Shown here: positions 49,293-59,166 of the stretch, in pieces
How the letters are laid out: each line of letters begins with the position of its first letter
How positions within the stretch are numbered: the stretch's first letter is position 1
Notes under the pieces: model-generated
The model's input: only the letters and a program-made list of their open reading frames with translations
Databases searched by the model: none
What the model was told of the DNA's origin: nothing
Made by a program: the position numbers and the translations under genes
Assembly (NCBI RefSeq): GCF_014489595.1
Contig: NZ_CP060790.1
Span: forward strand, 1-64,000
Reading direction: 5' to 3'
DNA from: Paenacidovorax monticola
Lineage (GTDB): Bacteria; Pseudomonadota; Gammaproteobacteria; Burkholderiales; Burkholderiaceae_C
DNA length: 64,000 nucleotides

Positions 49293-50827
49293 TGGAGATT
49301 TTTGACGCACTCCTGGCGGGCTTCGCCACCGCCATCACCCCCGCCAACCTGCTGTGGGCCCTGGTGGGCTGTGCCCTGGGCACTGCCGTGGGCGTGCTGC
49401 CCGGCATCGGGCCGGCCGTGGCCGTGGCCATGCTGCTGCCGATCACGGCCAAGGTCGAGGTCACGGCTTCGATGATCTTCTTCGCGGGCATCTACTACGG
49501 CGCCATGTACGGCGGCTCGACCACCTCGATTTTGCTGAACACGCCCGGAGAGACAGCGAGCATGGTCACGGCCATGGAGGGCAACAAGATGGCCAAGAGC
49601 GGCCGTGCCGGCGCGGCACTGGCTACGGCGGCCATCGGCTCCTTCTTCGCAGGCACCATCGCCACGGTGGTGGTCACGCTGTTCGCCCCTACGGTGGCCG
49701 AGTTCGCGGTCAAGCTCGGTCCGCCCGAGTACTTCATGCTGATGGTGCTGGCCTTCACCACCGTGAGCGCGGTGCTGGGCCAGAGCGCGCTGCGCGGCAT
49801 GACGGCGCTGTTCCTGGGCCTGGCGCTGGGCTGCGTGGGCATGGACCAGATCTCGGGCGCCGCGCGCTACACCGCGGGCCAGATGGAGCTGCTCGACGGC
49901 ATCGACATCGTGCTCGTGGCCGTGGGCCTGTTCGCCGTGGCCGAGGTGCTCTACAGCGCCATGTACGAAGGCCGCGTCGTTGAAACGCAGAACAAGATGA
50001 GCCGCGTGCACATGACGGCGCGCGACTGGAAGCGCTCCTGGCCCGCCTGGCTGCGCGGCACCGTGATCGGCACGCCCTTCGGCTGCATTCCGGCCGGCGG
50101 CACCGAGATCCCGACCTTCCTGAGCTACGCCACCGAGAAGAAGCTGGCCAAGGGCGAGGACAAGGCCGAGTTTGGCGGCAAGGGCGCCATCGAAGGCGTG
50201 GCGGGCCCCGAGGCCGCCAACAACGCCACGGTGACGGCTGCGCTGATTCCGCTGCTCACGCTGGGCATTCCCACGAGCAACACCACGGCCGTGCTGCTGG
50301 GGGCGTTCCAGAACTACGGCATCAACCCCGGTCCGCAGCTGTTCAGCTCGTCGGCGGCCCTGGTGTGGGCGCTGATCGCGTCGCTCTACATCGGCAACAT
50401 CATGCTGCTGGTGCTGAACCTCCCCATGGTGGGCCTGTGGGTCAAGCTGCTGAAGGTGCCGCGTCCGCAGCTCTACGCGGGCATCCTGATCTTCGCCACG
50501 GTGGGTGCCTACGGCATGCGCCAGAGCGCGTTCGACCTGTTCCTGCTCTATGGCATCGGCCTGCTGGGTGTGCTCATGCGCCGCTTCGACTTCCCCACGG
50601 CACCCGTGGTGGTGGGCATGATCCTGGGCCCGCTGGCCGAGGCGCAGATGCGCAACGCCGTCGCACTGGGCGAGGGCAGCTGGTGGATCTTCCTGCAGCG
50701 CCCCATGTCGCTGGCCCTGGTGGTGATCGTGCTGGCCGTGCTCATCGTGCCGCGCGTGCTGCGCCGCTGGTCCGAGCGCAGGGCGGCACGTGCCCACCAC
50801 TACCAGTCGGCGGACGACATCGTGTAG
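49292..50827 (+). CDS. tctA: large membrane subunit TctA
   Basis: The 511-aa polytopic permease of the tripartite tricarboxylate transporter has about 11-12 helices and the family motifs '[21 protein letters not shown]', '[19 protein letters not shown]' and '[17 protein letters not shown]' in blocks. Transport is sodium- or proton-coupled. A strong terminator follows. Confidence 0.94.
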   Translation: MEIFDALLAGFATAITPANLLWALVGCALGTAVGVLPGIGPAVAVAMLLPITAKVEVTASMIFFAGIYYGAMYGGSTTSILLNTPGETASMVTAMEGNKMAKSGRAGAALATAAIGSFFAGTIATVVVTLFAPTVAEFAVKLGPPEYFMLMVLAFTTVSAVLGQSALRGMTALFLGLALGCVGMDQISGAARYTAGQMELLDGIDIVLVAVGLFAVAEVLYSAMYEGRVVETQNKMSRVHMTARDWKRSWPAWLRGTVIGTPFGCIPAGGTEIPTFLSYATEKKLAKGEDKAEFGGKGAIEGVAGPEAANNATVTAALIPLLTLGIPTSNTTAVLLGAFQNYGINPGPQLFSSSAALVWALIASLYIGNIMLLVLNLPMVGLWVKLLKVPRPQLYAGILIFATVGAYGMRQSAFDLFLLYGIGLLGVLMRRFDFPTAPVVVGMILGPLAEAQMRNAVALGEGSWWIFLQRPMSLALVVIVLAVLIVPRVLRRWSERRAARAHHYQSADDIV

Positions 50828-50870
50828 GGAGACCGTTCCGTTTTCGATGAGGCCATTGCGAGTGAAGTTG

Positions 50871-50912
50871 GCCGCCAGCGCTTCCTGAGGAAGCCCTGGC
50901 GGCTTCTTTTTT
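50871..50912. terminator. strong bidirectional-type terminator after tctA
   Basis: GCCGCCAG-C-GCTTCC-TGA-GGAAGC-C-CTGGCGGC forms a long stem, followed by a T-rich tail on the plus strand. It lies between convergent tctA and a porin gene. Confidence 0.85.
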
Positions 50913-51887
50913 TCAGAAGTTGTGCTGCAGGCCGAGGTCGTAGCCCACGCGCTCGCGCGGCGCCCGCGAGTCGCGAGCCAGGTTGGTGTAGAGGAAGGTG
51001 CGCTTGGACAGGTGGTGCACGTAGCCCAGGCCGAGCTTGCGCACCTGCGAGCGCACAGCGCCGGCCGGCGTGCGCGTGTCGGCGGTGATGAAGCCCGCCT
51101 TGATCTCGCCCGCGCCCACGGCATAGGTCACGCCCAGCAGCACGGCGCGGAAACTGTCGTCGCGCGCGGTCGAGCCGCGCGACCAGCCGAACGCAAGCCG
51201 CGCGGGCCCGGCTTGGTAGGTGGCGCCCAGGTTCAGCAGATGGTCGTTGGCATTCGCCGGGTTCTCCCAGCCCGCGGCCAGCAGCCAGGGGCCGGCGGTG
51301 TAGTTGGCCGCCACCGAGACCGGGCGCCTGGGGCCTGCGGACGAGCCTTCCCTGGGCGCTTCGGCCACCGAGGCCGCGAACGCGAGGCCGCCGCTGCGCA
51401 GGTCGTAGCGGATCGAGTTCTCCACGCGCGTGCGGGAGATGCCGCCGCGCCAGGTCGTGCGCATCTGCGCCACGGTCGCGCCGCGCCACGGGTCGATGAC
51501 GTTCTGCGCCAGCGAATAGGCAGCCGTGTACTGGTAGCCCAGGCTCAGGCCGCCGTAGGGGCCGCGCAGCGAGACCGTGGACTGCCCCTGCCAGAAGCGC
51601 ACCGGATCGGTTTGCGCGCCCGTGTCGGGCGTGAAACGGTGCTCCAGGTGGAAGCCGGCGCTCCATCCGCCGCCCAGGTCTTCCGTGCCGCGCAGGCCGA
51701 TGCGGCTGCCGATCGCCTCTTGCAGCCCCACCGAGTCGGCGCCTATGTTCTTGCCCAGGCCCAGATCGACCTTGCCGTAGAGAGTGATCGTCTGGGCCGG
51801 CGCGGCGGGGACGGCCAGCAGCGCCGCCGTGCCGAGCAAGGCCTGCGCCAGCGGGGTGGTGATGGATGGAGTGTGGTGCTTCTTCAT
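50913..51887 (-). CDS. outer-membrane porin, second copy
   Basis: The 324-aa product has a signal peptide (to about residue 32, PAAPAQ), then 'TITLYGKVDLGLGKNIGADS', 'SRIGLRGTEDLGGGWSAGF' and a C-terminal 'GLQHNF', the Gram_neg_porin family. ATG 51887 (MKKHH) has AAGGAGGGACACC upstream. It is convergent with tctA. Sequence divergence from the porin at 46465 suggests a different specificity. Confidence 0.9.
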   Translation of the reverse strand: MKKHHTPSITTPLAQALLGTAALLAVPAAPAQTITLYGKVDLGLGKNIGADSVGLQEAIGSRIGLRGTEDLGGGWSAGFHLEHRFTPDTGAQTDPVRFWQGQSTVSLRGPYGGLSLGYQYTAAYSLAQNVIDPWRGATVAQMRTTWRGGISRTRVENSIRYDLRSGGLAFAASVAEAPREGSSAGPRRPVSVAANYTAGPWLLAAGWENPANANDHLLNLGATYQAGPARLAFGWSRGSTARDDSFRAVLLGVTYAVGAGEIKAGFITADTRTPAGAVRSQVRKLGLGYVHHLSKRTFLYTNLARDSRAPRERVGYDLGLQHNF

Positions 51888-52080
51888 GGTGTCCCTCCTT
51901 GGGGCTGTGGTGGGGTGGAAATCGGTGGCGCACGGCGGCACCCGCTCCGTGCCGCTGGGGCACGCAGGCGTGGGAATCCGCTGCCGCGCGCGCTATGCGC
52001 CGGGTGGCGGTGTGTGTGGGATGGGGGCGGAGCCGGACGGGCTCCGCGTCAAGGGGCGCCGGGTGGGCTGGCGCCCGGCG

Positions 52081-52800
52081 TCAGGGCAGGGCGAGCGCGC
52101 GGCGCAGTTCGGTGCGCGCGGCTGCAAAGTCCCGCTGGTAGTCGGGGCTCTGCTGGGCGAGCACCGCGATCAGCACCGCGAGCTGGCGCCCGGCCTGGAC
52201 GTCGCTGGGATAGTGCACGCCGCCCAGCACGCGGTTGTCGCCGAACTCGCGCGCGCGCTCGAGAATGCGTGCGCGCTGCTCGGGCACCATGTCGGCCAGC
52301 GCGATGCCGGCCAGGTGGCCGAACGCTGCGTGGCCGCTGGGGTAGGAGCCGCTGCTGCCGTATTTCGTGGTGGGCTGCAGGCGCGCGTCCACGACGGGCG
52401 GGCGCTGGCGTGCCCAGAGGGTCTTGCCCTGCTTGTTGATCGCGCTCTCGGTGCGGTACAGGCGCTCGAAGAACGCCGCCGTGAGCGGCAGGTTCTGCGC
52501 CGTGAAGCGCGGACCCAGCACGTCGGCGAAGCGGAACACGCTCTGCTCCAGGTCGGCCGCCGAGCGTGCCGCCTGGGCTGGCGTGCGCTGGCGCTGCAGT
52601 TCCAGCATGGCCTCGATCTCGCGCCGGCTTTCCTCGGCGGAGGGAGGCGGCGCAATGAAGCGTGTGGAGTCGTGCCGCGCCGGATCGACGTAGAGCACGG
52701 TGCGGGCGGTGCTCGCACTGGGCTCCGGGGGCTGTGTCGTGGCGCAGCCGCCCGCGATCAACGCGCAGCTCAGCAGCAGTAGCCGTATCCATCGGTTCAT
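52081..52800 (-). CDS. PAP2-family acid phosphatase, lipoprotein
   Basis: The 239-aa product has a lipobox (IAGGC, Cys19) and the three phosphatase motifs of class A acid phosphatases: KTLWARQRP, SYPSGHAAFG and 'RVLGGVHYPSDVQAGR'. It probably removes phosphate from organic monoesters in the periplasm. ATG 52800 was chosen because the signal peptide starts there. It is divergent from the sigma54 activator gene. Confidence 0.9.
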   Translation of the reverse strand: MNRWIRLLLLSCALIAGGCATTQPPEPSASTARTVLYVDPARHDSTRFIAPPPSAEESRREIEAMLELQRQRTPAQAARSAADLEQSVFRFADVLGPRFTAQNLPLTAAFFERLYRTESAINKQGKTLWARQRPPVVDARLQPTTKYGSSGSYPSGHAAFGHLAGIALADMVPEQRARILERAREFGDNRVLGGVHYPSDVQAGRQLAVLIAVLAQQSPDYQRDFAAARTELRRALALP

Positions 52801-52910
52801 GCCTGTCTCCTCATCGGTGTTGGTTGTGGCCGTGGGCCCGGGCAGCGGCATGCCGACCGAGTCCACGCGTGCAGCGTACGGAATGCGCGGGGCGGCATCC
52901 AATCACCATT

Positions 52911-53001
52911 TCTGATCCGCGCGATCAGAGCGGCGCATGGCTGCAGCACGGGGTGCGCGCGCCTCCCATGCGGCAGCGTCTCTCTGATGCACGGGATCAG
53001 A
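52911..53001. repeat. pair of 19-bp palindromes 72 bp apart (possible operators)
   Basis: TCTGATCCGCGCGATCAGA (52911-52929) and TCTGATGCACGGGATCAGA (52983-53001) are both inverted repeats with the same half-sites. The flanks GGTGAT/ATCACC are arranged symmetrically outside. They lie in the 333-nt interval between the divergent phosphatase and activator genes, otherwise without a gene. They are likely protein-binding sites. Confidence 0.65.
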
Positions 53002-53133
53002 TTGGGTGATGTGTGCACGTCGTGACGGGGCCGTGAAGGGCTGCAGATGCCGAGTGGATTGGCGGATGGTGCTCACCTTTATGTAGCGACCAGCAGGCAG
53101 GCCGGGCATGCGCGCAGGCGCTACCATCGCGGC

Positions 53134-54642
53134 ATGCCCTTGCATTCCGAAGACGCCCCCGCCTTGCCGCTCGATGCCCAGGGCATTCTGGAGCTGGCCG
53201 CGCGCTCCATGTTCCAGCTCTTTTCGAGCGTGAGCCAGGGCATGTTCCTCGTGGACAAGTCGGGCCGCATCGTCTGGGTGAACGAGGGCTACCGCCGCTT
53301 CCTGCCCGACCTGGGCGTGGGGTCGGTGGACCAGTTCGTGGGCCGCATGGTCGAGGAGGTCATCCCCAACACGCAGATGCGCCGCGTGCTCGAAACCGGC
53401 CAGCCGGTGCTCATCGACCTGCTGACCAACAAGGCTGGCACCTTCGTGGTGAGCCGCATTCCGCTGCGCGACGATGCCGACCGCGTGATCGGCGCCATCG
53501 GCATCGTGCTGTTCGACCACCCCGAGACCACGCTGCAGCCGCTCATCAGCAAGTTCGCGCTGCTGCAGCGCGACCTGGACGACGCGCGGCGCGAACTGGC
53601 CGCGCAGCGCGGGCGCTCGCGCCTGGGCGTGGCGGGCGACGGCGAGCGGCGCGCCAAGTACACGTTCGCGAGCTTCGTGGGCTCCAGCCCTGCGGCGGCC
53701 GAAGTCAAACGCCAGGCGCGGCGCGCGGCGCAGTCGTCCAGCCCCGTGCTGCTGCTGGGCGAGACGGGCACGGGCAAGGAGCTGCTGGCGCATGCCATCC
53801 ACGCGGCGTCGAGCCGCGCGAGCGGCCCTTTCGTGAGCGTGAACATCGCCGCAGTGCCCGACACGCTGCTGGAGGCCGAGTTCTTCGGCGTGGCGCCCGG
53901 CGCCTACACGGGCGCCGACCGCAAGGGGCGCGACGGCAAGTTCAAGCTGGCCGACGGCGGCACGCTGTTCCTCGACGAAATCGGCGACATGCCGGCTAGC
54001 CTGCAAGCCAAGCTGCTGCGCGCGCTGCAGGAGGGCGAGATCGAGCCCCTGGGCAGCAACAAGCTCGTGCCCTTCAACGTGCGCGTGGTGGCCGCCACCT
54101 CGCGCGAACTGCCCGCGCTCGTGCGCGAGGGGCGCTTCCGCGAGGATCTGTTCTACCGCCTGCACGTGCTGCCCATCCGCGTGCCGCCGCTGCGCGAGCG
54201 GCGCGGCGACATTCCCGCGCTGATCGAGGTGCTGGGCGAGGATCTGGCCCTGCGCAACGGCACGGCGCCGCCCGAACTGCTGCCCGACGCGATGGCGCTG
54301 CTCGCGGGCCAGGCCTGGCGCGGCAACATCCGCGAGCTGCGCAACGTGCTGGAGCAGGCCGTGATGCGCAGCGACTCGCTGTCCATCGACGCGGCGCAGC
54401 TCACGGCCATCCTGCGCGAAGCCGGGGTGGAGCCCGCCGCCCCCGCGCCTGACGCGGGCGGGCAGGGTGGCGCGCCCGACCAGCAGAGCCTGCTGCGCCC
54501 GCTGTCCGTGCAGGTGGCCGAACTGGAGCGCCGTGCCATCGCAGCGGCGCTGGCTGCCCATGGCGGCAACAAGCTGGCCACGGCCCGGCAATTGGGCATC
54601 TCGCGCGCCACGCTCTATGGACGCCTGGAAAACCCTGATTAA
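53134..54642 (+). CDS. sigma54-dependent transcriptional activator with PAS domain
   Basis: The 502-aa activator has an N-terminal PAS sensor (about 25-130), an AAA+ domain with Walker A GETGTGKE (209-216), the sigma54-contact loop GAYTGA (256-261), Walker [11 protein letters not shown] (275-284) and arginine-finger region, and a Fis-type HTH at the C-terminus ([18 protein letters not shown]). ATG 53134 was chosen over an upstream in-frame start. No receiver domain is present, so it senses a ligand directly. It probably controls the adjacent uptake cluster, upstream of which a -24/-12 promoter is seen. Confidence 0.92.
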   Translation: MPLHSEDAPALPLDAQGILELAARSMFQLFSSVSQGMFLVDKSGRIVWVNEGYRRFLPDLGVGSVDQFVGRMVEEVIPNTQMRRVLETGQPVLIDLLTNKAGTFVVSRIPLRDDADRVIGAIGIVLFDHPETTLQPLISKFALLQRDLDDARRELAAQRGRSRLGVAGDGERRAKYTFASFVGSSPAAAEVKRQARRAAQSSSPVLLLGETGTGKELLAHAIHAASSRASGPFVSVNIAAVPDTLLEAEFFGVAPGAYTGADRKGRDGKFKLADGGTLFLDEIGDMPASLQAKLLRALQEGEIEPLGSNKLVPFNVRVVAATSRELPALVREGRFREDLFYRLHVLPIRVPPLRERRGDIPALIEVLGEDLALRNGTAPPELLPDAMALLAGQAWRGNIRELRNVLEQAVMRSDSLSIDAAQLTAILREAGVEPAAPAPDAGGQGGAPDQQSLLRPLSVQVAELERRAIAAALAAHGGNKLATARQLGISRATLYGRLENPD

Positions 54643-54644
54643 TT

Positions 54645-54691
54645 TTCAGACATTTGTCCAATATTCAAACAATAAATTTGTCTGAATATTG
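54645..54691. promoter_or_regulatory. inverted repeat, candidate upstream activator site
   Basis: CAATATTCAAACAA (54659-54672) and TTGTCTGAATATTG (54678-54691) form a palindrome with one mismatch and a 5-nt spacer. A further half-site TTCAGACA sits at 54645-54652. The block is AT-rich and lies about 55-100 bp upstream of the candidate sigma54 promoter, the usual enhancer distance. Confidence 0.65.
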
Positions 54692-54745
54692 AGCGATTGG
54701 AATGCGGTTCTGTGAAATTTCCCACAGAATCAACGCCTTACCGCC

Positions 54746-54761
54746 TGGCACGAACCGTGCA
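54746..54761 (+). promoter_or_regulatory. sigma54 (-24/-12) promoter
   Basis: TGGCACGAACCGTGCA matches the sigma54 consensus TGGCACG-N4-TTGCA with one change and the invariant GG-N10-GC spacing (GG 54747-54748, GC 54759-54760). It is 31 nt upstream of the substrate-binding-protein gene and just downstream of a sigma54 activator gene. Confidence 0.75.
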
Positions 54762-54791
54762 GTGTCCAGGCATCACAACAGGAGACATCCC

Positions 54792-55976
54792 ATGCAGCGT
54801 CGCACCCTGGTCGCCATGGCCGCATTGGCCGCCACCCTCAGCGCTCCGGCGTTCAGCCAGACTGGCGAAATCCGCATCGCCCACGTCTACAGCAAGACCG
54901 GCCCGCTCGAGGCCTACGGCAAGCAGACCCAGACCGGCCTGATGATGGGCCTGGACTACGCCACCGGCGGCACCATGACCGTGGGCGGCAAGAAGATCGT
55001 CGTGATCGAGAAGGACGACCAGGGCAAGCCCGATCTGGGCAAGAGCCTGCTGGCCTCGGCCTACTCGGACGACAAGGCCGATATCGCCGTCGGTCCCACC
55101 TCGTCGGGCGTGGCCCTGGCCCTGCTGCCCGTGGCCGAGGAATACAAGAAGATCCTGCTCGTGGAGCCCGCCGTGGCCGACGCGATCACGGGCGAGAAGT
55201 GGAACAAGTACATCTTCCGCACGGGCCGCAACAGCAGCCAGGACGCGATCTCCAATGCCGTGGCCATCGACAAGCCCGGTGTGACCATCGCCACGCTGGC
55301 GCAGGACTACGCCTTCGGCCGCGACGGCGTGAAGGCGTTCAAAGATGCGCTCAAGAGCGCCAAGCTCGTGCACGAGGAATACCTGCCCACCAACACCACC
55401 GACTTCACCGCCGGTGCACAGCGCCTGATCGACAAGCTCAAGGACCAGCCGGGCCGCAAGATCATCTTCATCATCTGGGCGGGGGCGGGCAACCCCTTCA
55501 AGATCGCCGATCTGGACCTCAAGCGCTACGGCATCGAGATCGCCACGGGCGGCAACATCCTGCCCGCCATGGCCGCCTATAAGAACCTGCCGGGCATGGA
55601 AGGCGCCACCTACTACTACTTCGGCATTCCGAAGAACCCGGTGAACGAGGCCATGGTGTCCGCGCACTACAAGCAGTTCAAGGCGCCGCCGGACTTCTTC
55701 ACGGCCGGCGGCTTCTCGTCGGCCATGGCCCTGGTCACCGCGCTCAAGGCCACGAACGGCGAGACCAACACCAACAAGCTCATCAAGACCATGGAGGGCA
55801 TGAGCTTCGACACGCCCAAGGGCAAGATGACCTTCCGCAAGGAAGACCACCAGGCCATGCAGAGCATGTACCACTTCAAGATCAAGGTGGACCCGGCCTT
55901 CGCCTGGGGCGTTCCCGAGCTGGTGCGCGAGATCAAGCCCGAAGAGATGCAGATCCCGATCCGCAACAAGCGCTGA
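54792..55976 (+). CDS. branched-chain-type ABC transporter substrate-binding protein
   Basis: The 394-aa periplasmic binding protein (HAAT family, Peripla_BP_6) has a signal peptide (cleavage near AFS-Q) and a two-lobed fold beginning IRIAHVYSKTGPLEAYG. ACAGGAGACATCCC precedes the ATG. Although LivK-like, its genomic partners (PHB depolymerase and 3-hydroxybutyrate-oligomer hydrolase) suggest a hydroxybutyrate-type substrate rather than amino acids. This is inference. Confidence 0.88.
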   Translation: MQRRTLVAMAALAATLSAPAFSQTGEIRIAHVYSKTGPLEAYGKQTQTGLMMGLDYATGGTMTVGGKKIVVIEKDDQGKPDLGKSLLASAYSDDKADIAVGPTSSGVALALLPVAEEYKKILLVEPAVADAITGEKWNKYIFRTGRNSSQDAISNAVAIDKPGVTIATLAQDYAFGRDGVKAFKDALKSAKLVHEEYLPTNTTDFTAGAQRLIDKLKDQPGRKIIFIIWAGAGNPFKIADLDLKRYGIEIATGGNILPAMAAYKNLPGMEGATYYYFGIPKNPVNEAMVSAHYKQFKAPPDFFTAGGFSSAMALVTALKATNGETNTNKLIKTMEGMSFDTPKGKMTFRKEDHQAMQSMYHFKIKVDPAFAWGVPELVREIKPEEMQIPIRNKR

Positions 55977-56030
55977 TCCCGGTTGGCGAGGCCCGGCGCA
56001 CCCCCGTGAGCGCGCCGGGGCATATCCCGC

Positions 56031-56054
56031 AGGCGCGGCCGCGCCTCTTTTTTC
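56031..56054 (+). terminator. probable terminator/attenuator between binding protein and depolymerase genes
   Basis: AGGCGC-GGCC-GCGCCT is followed by a C and six T. Partial termination here would raise expression of the binding protein relative to the downstream genes. Confidence 0.65.
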
Positions 56055-56133
56055 AGTGAATTGAATGAACATGAACCCCGGGCGACACGGGGTGGTCATC
56101 CTTTGCCTCGAAAAACACCAGGAGACAGACACC

Positions 56134-57612
56134 ATGGCTTTCACATTCGTTCGTCCGGCCGCCCTCGCGGCTGCCTGCGCCCTCTGGGGCGCGGGCAGTG
56201 CCCTCGCCGCAGTCAACCTGCCGGCGCTCAACATCGACAAGACGCAGACCACGGTCTCGGGCCTGTCGGCAGGCGGCTTCATGGCCGTGCAGCTGCATGT
56301 GGCGTACTCGGCCACGTTCGCCAAGGGCGCCGGCGTCGTGGCCGGCGGCCCCTTCTACTGCGCCGAGGGCTCGATCGTGAATGCCACGGGGCGCTGCATG
56401 GCCAGTCCGTCAGGCATACCCACCAGCACGCTGGTCAATACCACCAACAGCTGGGCCAGCCAGGGCAGCATCGACCCGGTGAGCAACCTGCAGAATTCGC
56501 GCGTGTACCTGTTCTCGGGCTCGCTGGACTCGGTGGTCAAGCCCGGTGTGATGGATGCCTTGCGCACCTACTACGGCAGTTTCGTGCCCGCGGCCAACAT
56601 CGTCTACAAGAAGGACCTCGCGGCAGAGCACGCGATGGTGACGGACGACTACGGCAACAACTGCTCGTACAAGGGGGCGCCCTACATCAGCAACTGCAAC
56701 TTCGATCTGGCCGGCACCCTGCTGCAGCATCTGTATGGCCCGCTGAACGCGCGCAGCGGCACGGCATTGCCCGAGGGCAACTTCGTCGAGTTCAACCAGA
56801 CCGAGTTCATCACCGGCCACGGCATGGGCACCACGGGCTGGGCCTACGTGCCCCAGTCCTGCAAGGCAGGCAGCGCCAACGCCTGCCGCCTGCATGTGGT
56901 GCTGCACGGCTGCAAGCAGAACCTGGCGGACGTGCAGCAGCAGTACGTGCGCAACACGGGCTACAACCGCTGGGCGGATACCAACGGCATCGTGGTGCTG
57001 TACCCGCAGACCGGCACGGGCGCCACCAACAGCTGCTTCGACTGGTGGGGCTACGACAATGCCAACTACGCCAAGAAGGCCGGCCCGCAGATGGCCGCCA
57101 TCAAGGCCATGGTGGACCGCGTCTCCAGCGGTTCCACGGGCGGCGGCACCACCAATCCGGCGCTGCCCGCGCCCACGGGCCTGAGCCTGTCGGGCGCCAC
57201 GGCCACGAGCATGGACCTGGCTTGGAACACCGTCTCTGGCGCGAGCAGCTACAACGTCTACCGCAACGGCAACAAGGCCAATGCGCTGGCGGTGCATGCC
57301 ACCAGCTATTCCGATACGGCCCTGGCGGCTTCCACCACCTACGGCTGGACGGTGCGCGCCGTGGACGCCAACGGGGCCGAGGGCGATGCATCGAATGCGG
57401 TGAGCGGCACCACGCTGGCCGCACCCGGCAACCCCGGCACCTGCACCACGGCCAGCAACTACGCCCACACCCAGGCCGGGCGCGCGCGCCAGCAGGGGGG
57501 CTATGCCTATGCCAATGGCTCCAACCAGAACATGGGGCTGTGGAACGTGTTCGTGACCACCACGCTCAAGCAGACCGGCCCCAACTACTACGTGATCGGC
57601 ACCTGCCCCTGA
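56134..57612 (+). CDS. phaZ: extracellular poly(3-hydroxybutyrate) depolymerase
   Basis: The 492-aa secreted enzyme degrades PHB granules outside the cell. It has a signal peptide (to about residue 26), a type II catalytic domain with lipase box GLSAGGF (Ser45) near the N-terminus, conserved 'SGSLDSVVKPGVM' with the likely Asp and 'VVLHGCKQ' with the His, a fibronectin type III linker (about 352-432) and a C-terminal substrate-binding domain (about 435-492) with 'YAHTQAGRARQQGGYAYANG'. ATG 56134 with AGGAGACAGACACC upstream was chosen over ATG 56065. Confidence 0.9.
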   Translation: MAFTFVRPAALAAACALWGAGSALAAVNLPALNIDKTQTTVSGLSAGGFMAVQLHVAYSATFAKGAGVVAGGPFYCAEGSIVNATGRCMASPSGIPTSTLVNTTNSWASQGSIDPVSNLQNSRVYLFSGSLDSVVKPGVMDALRTYYGSFVPAANIVYKKDLAAEHAMVTDDYGNNCSYKGAPYISNCNFDLAGTLLQHLYGPLNARSGTALPEGNFVEFNQTEFITGHGMGTTGWAYVPQSCKAGSANACRLHVVLHGCKQNLADVQQQYVRNTGYNRWADTNGIVVLYPQTGTGATNSCFDWWGYDNANYAKKAGPQMAAIKAMVDRVSSGSTGGGTTNPALPAPTGLSLSGATATSMDLAWNTVSGASSYNVYRNGNKANALAVHATSYSDTALAASTTYGWTVRAVDANGAEGDASNAVSGTTLAAPGNPGTCTTASNYAHTQAGRARQQGGYAYANGSNQNMGLWNVFVTTTLKQTGPNYYVIGTCP

Positions 57613-57658
57613 ATGGGCCCGCCGCCACGCCAACGACAGAGAAAGAGAAAACCTTCCG

Positions 57659-58441
57659 ATGAGCACCTTGGCCACCAAGGACTTGACCATCCGCTTCGGC
57701 GGCCATGTGGCCGTGAATGCCGTGACCTGCTCGTTCGAGCCGGGCACGCTCACGGCCATCGTGGGCCCCAATGGCGCGGGCAAGACCACGTATTTCAACC
57801 TGATCTCGGGCCAGCTCAAGGCAACGGCGGGTTCCGTGTCCCTGGGCGGGCGCGATCTCACGGGGCTGGCCCCGTCGGCGCGCACGCGTGCCGGGCTGGG
57901 GCGGGCCTTCCAGCTCACCAACCTGTTCCCCAACCTCAGCGTGCTCGAGAACGTGCGCCTGGCCGTGCAGGCCACGCGCGAGGGCGGGCACCGGCGCGGT
58001 CTCAACCTCTGGAGCATCTGGAGCGACCACCGTGCGCTCACGGCTCGCGCTGAGGAAATCCTGCGCACGGTGGCCATGCTGGACCGGCAGGACACGCCCG
58101 TGGCCAGCCTGCCGCACGGCGACCAGCGCAAACTCGAAGTGGCGCTGCTCATGGCGCTGGAGCCGCAGGTCTACATGTTCGACGAGCCCACGGCCGGCAT
58201 GAGCCACGACGAGGCACCCGTGATCCTGAACCTGATCCGCGAACTCAAGAAGGACAAGACCAAGATCATCCTGCTGGTGGAGCACAAGATGGACGTGGTG
58301 CGCGAGCTGGCCGACCGCATCATCGTGCTGACCAACGGCACGCTGGTGGCCGACGGCGCGCCGGCCGAGGTGATCGCGTCGAGCGTGGTGCAGGAGGCCT
58401 ACCTGGGCATCAGCAAGGATGCAGACAAGGAGGCCGCATGA
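57659..58441 (+). CDS. livG: ABC transporter ATP-binding protein LivG-like
   Basis: The 260-aa ATPase has Walker A GPNGAGKT, a degenerate signature LPHGDQR common to LivG, Walker B 'VYMFDEPTAGM' and a switch His in LLVEHKM. It energises the membrane pair encoded downstream. The stop overlaps the next ATPase start (ATGA). It is 46 nt after the PHB depolymerase gene. Confidence 0.93.
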   Translation: MSTLATKDLTIRFGGHVAVNAVTCSFEPGTLTAIVGPNGAGKTTYFNLISGQLKATAGSVSLGGRDLTGLAPSARTRAGLGRAFQLTNLFPNLSVLENVRLAVQATREGGHRRGLNLWSIWSDHRALTARAEEILRTVAMLDRQDTPVASLPHGDQRKLEVALLMALEPQVYMFDEPTAGMSHDEAPVILNLIRELKKDKTKIILLVEHKMDVVRELADRIIVLTNGTLVADGAPAEVIASSVVQEAYLGISKDADKEAA

Positions 58442-59166
58442 GCACCGAGAACCTCCTCCAGCTCCAGGGGGTGCATACCCACATCGGGGCGTACCACATC
58501 CTGCACGGTGTGGACCTGGCCGTGCCCAAGGGCCAGCTCACCATGCTGCTGGGCCGCAACGGCGCGGGCAAGACGACCACGCTGCGCACCATCATGGGCC
58601 TGTGGCAGGCCTCGCAGGGCAGCATCCATTTCAACGGGCGCGACATCACGCGCATGCACACCCCGCAGATCGCGCACCTGAACATCGCCTACGTGCCCGA
58701 GAACATGGGCATCTTCGCCGACCTCACGGTGAAGGAGAACCTGTTGCTGGCCGCGCGCAAGGCCAGCAATGCCGCGCGCATGGACCAGGAACGCCTGCAG
58801 TGGATCTTCAAGCTCTTTCCCGCCGTGGAGAAGTTCTGGAACCACCCGGCCGGCAAGCTCTCGGGCGGCCAGAAGCAGATGGTGGCCGTGGCGCGCGCCA
58901 TCATCGAGCCGCGCGACCTGCTCATCGTGGACGAACCCAGCAAGGGCCTCGCGCCCGCCATCATCAACAACATGATCGAGGCGTTCGACCAGCTCAAGAA
59001 GAGCGGCGTGACCATCCTGCTCGTCGAGCAGAACATCAACTTCGCCAAGCGCCTGGGCGACACCGTGGCCGTGATGGACAACGGCCGCGTGGTGCACGCG
59101 GGCAGCATGGCCGCGCTCGCGGCCGACGAGGCATTGCAGCAGTCGCTGCTGGGGTTGTCGCTATGA
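58438..59166 (+). CDS. livF: ABC transporter ATP-binding protein LivF-like
   Basis: The 242-aa second ATPase has Walker A GRNGAGKT, signature LSGGQKQ, Walker B 'LLIVDEPSKGL' and switch His-equivalent region 'LLVEQNINFA' typical of LivF. It heterodimerises with LivG. It is followed by a 91-nt gap containing a run of ten A and no gene. Confidence 0.93.
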   Translation: MSTENLLQLQGVHTHIGAYHILHGVDLAVPKGQLTMLLGRNGAGKTTTLRTIMGLWQASQGSIHFNGRDITRMHTPQIAHLNIAYVPENMGIFADLTVKENLLLAARKASNAARMDQERLQWIFKLFPAVEKFWNHPAGKLSGGQKQMVAVARAIIEPRDLLIVDEPSKGLAPAIINNMIEAFDQLKKSGVTILLVEQNINFAKRLGDTVAVMDNGRVVHAGSMAALAADEALQQSLLGLSL

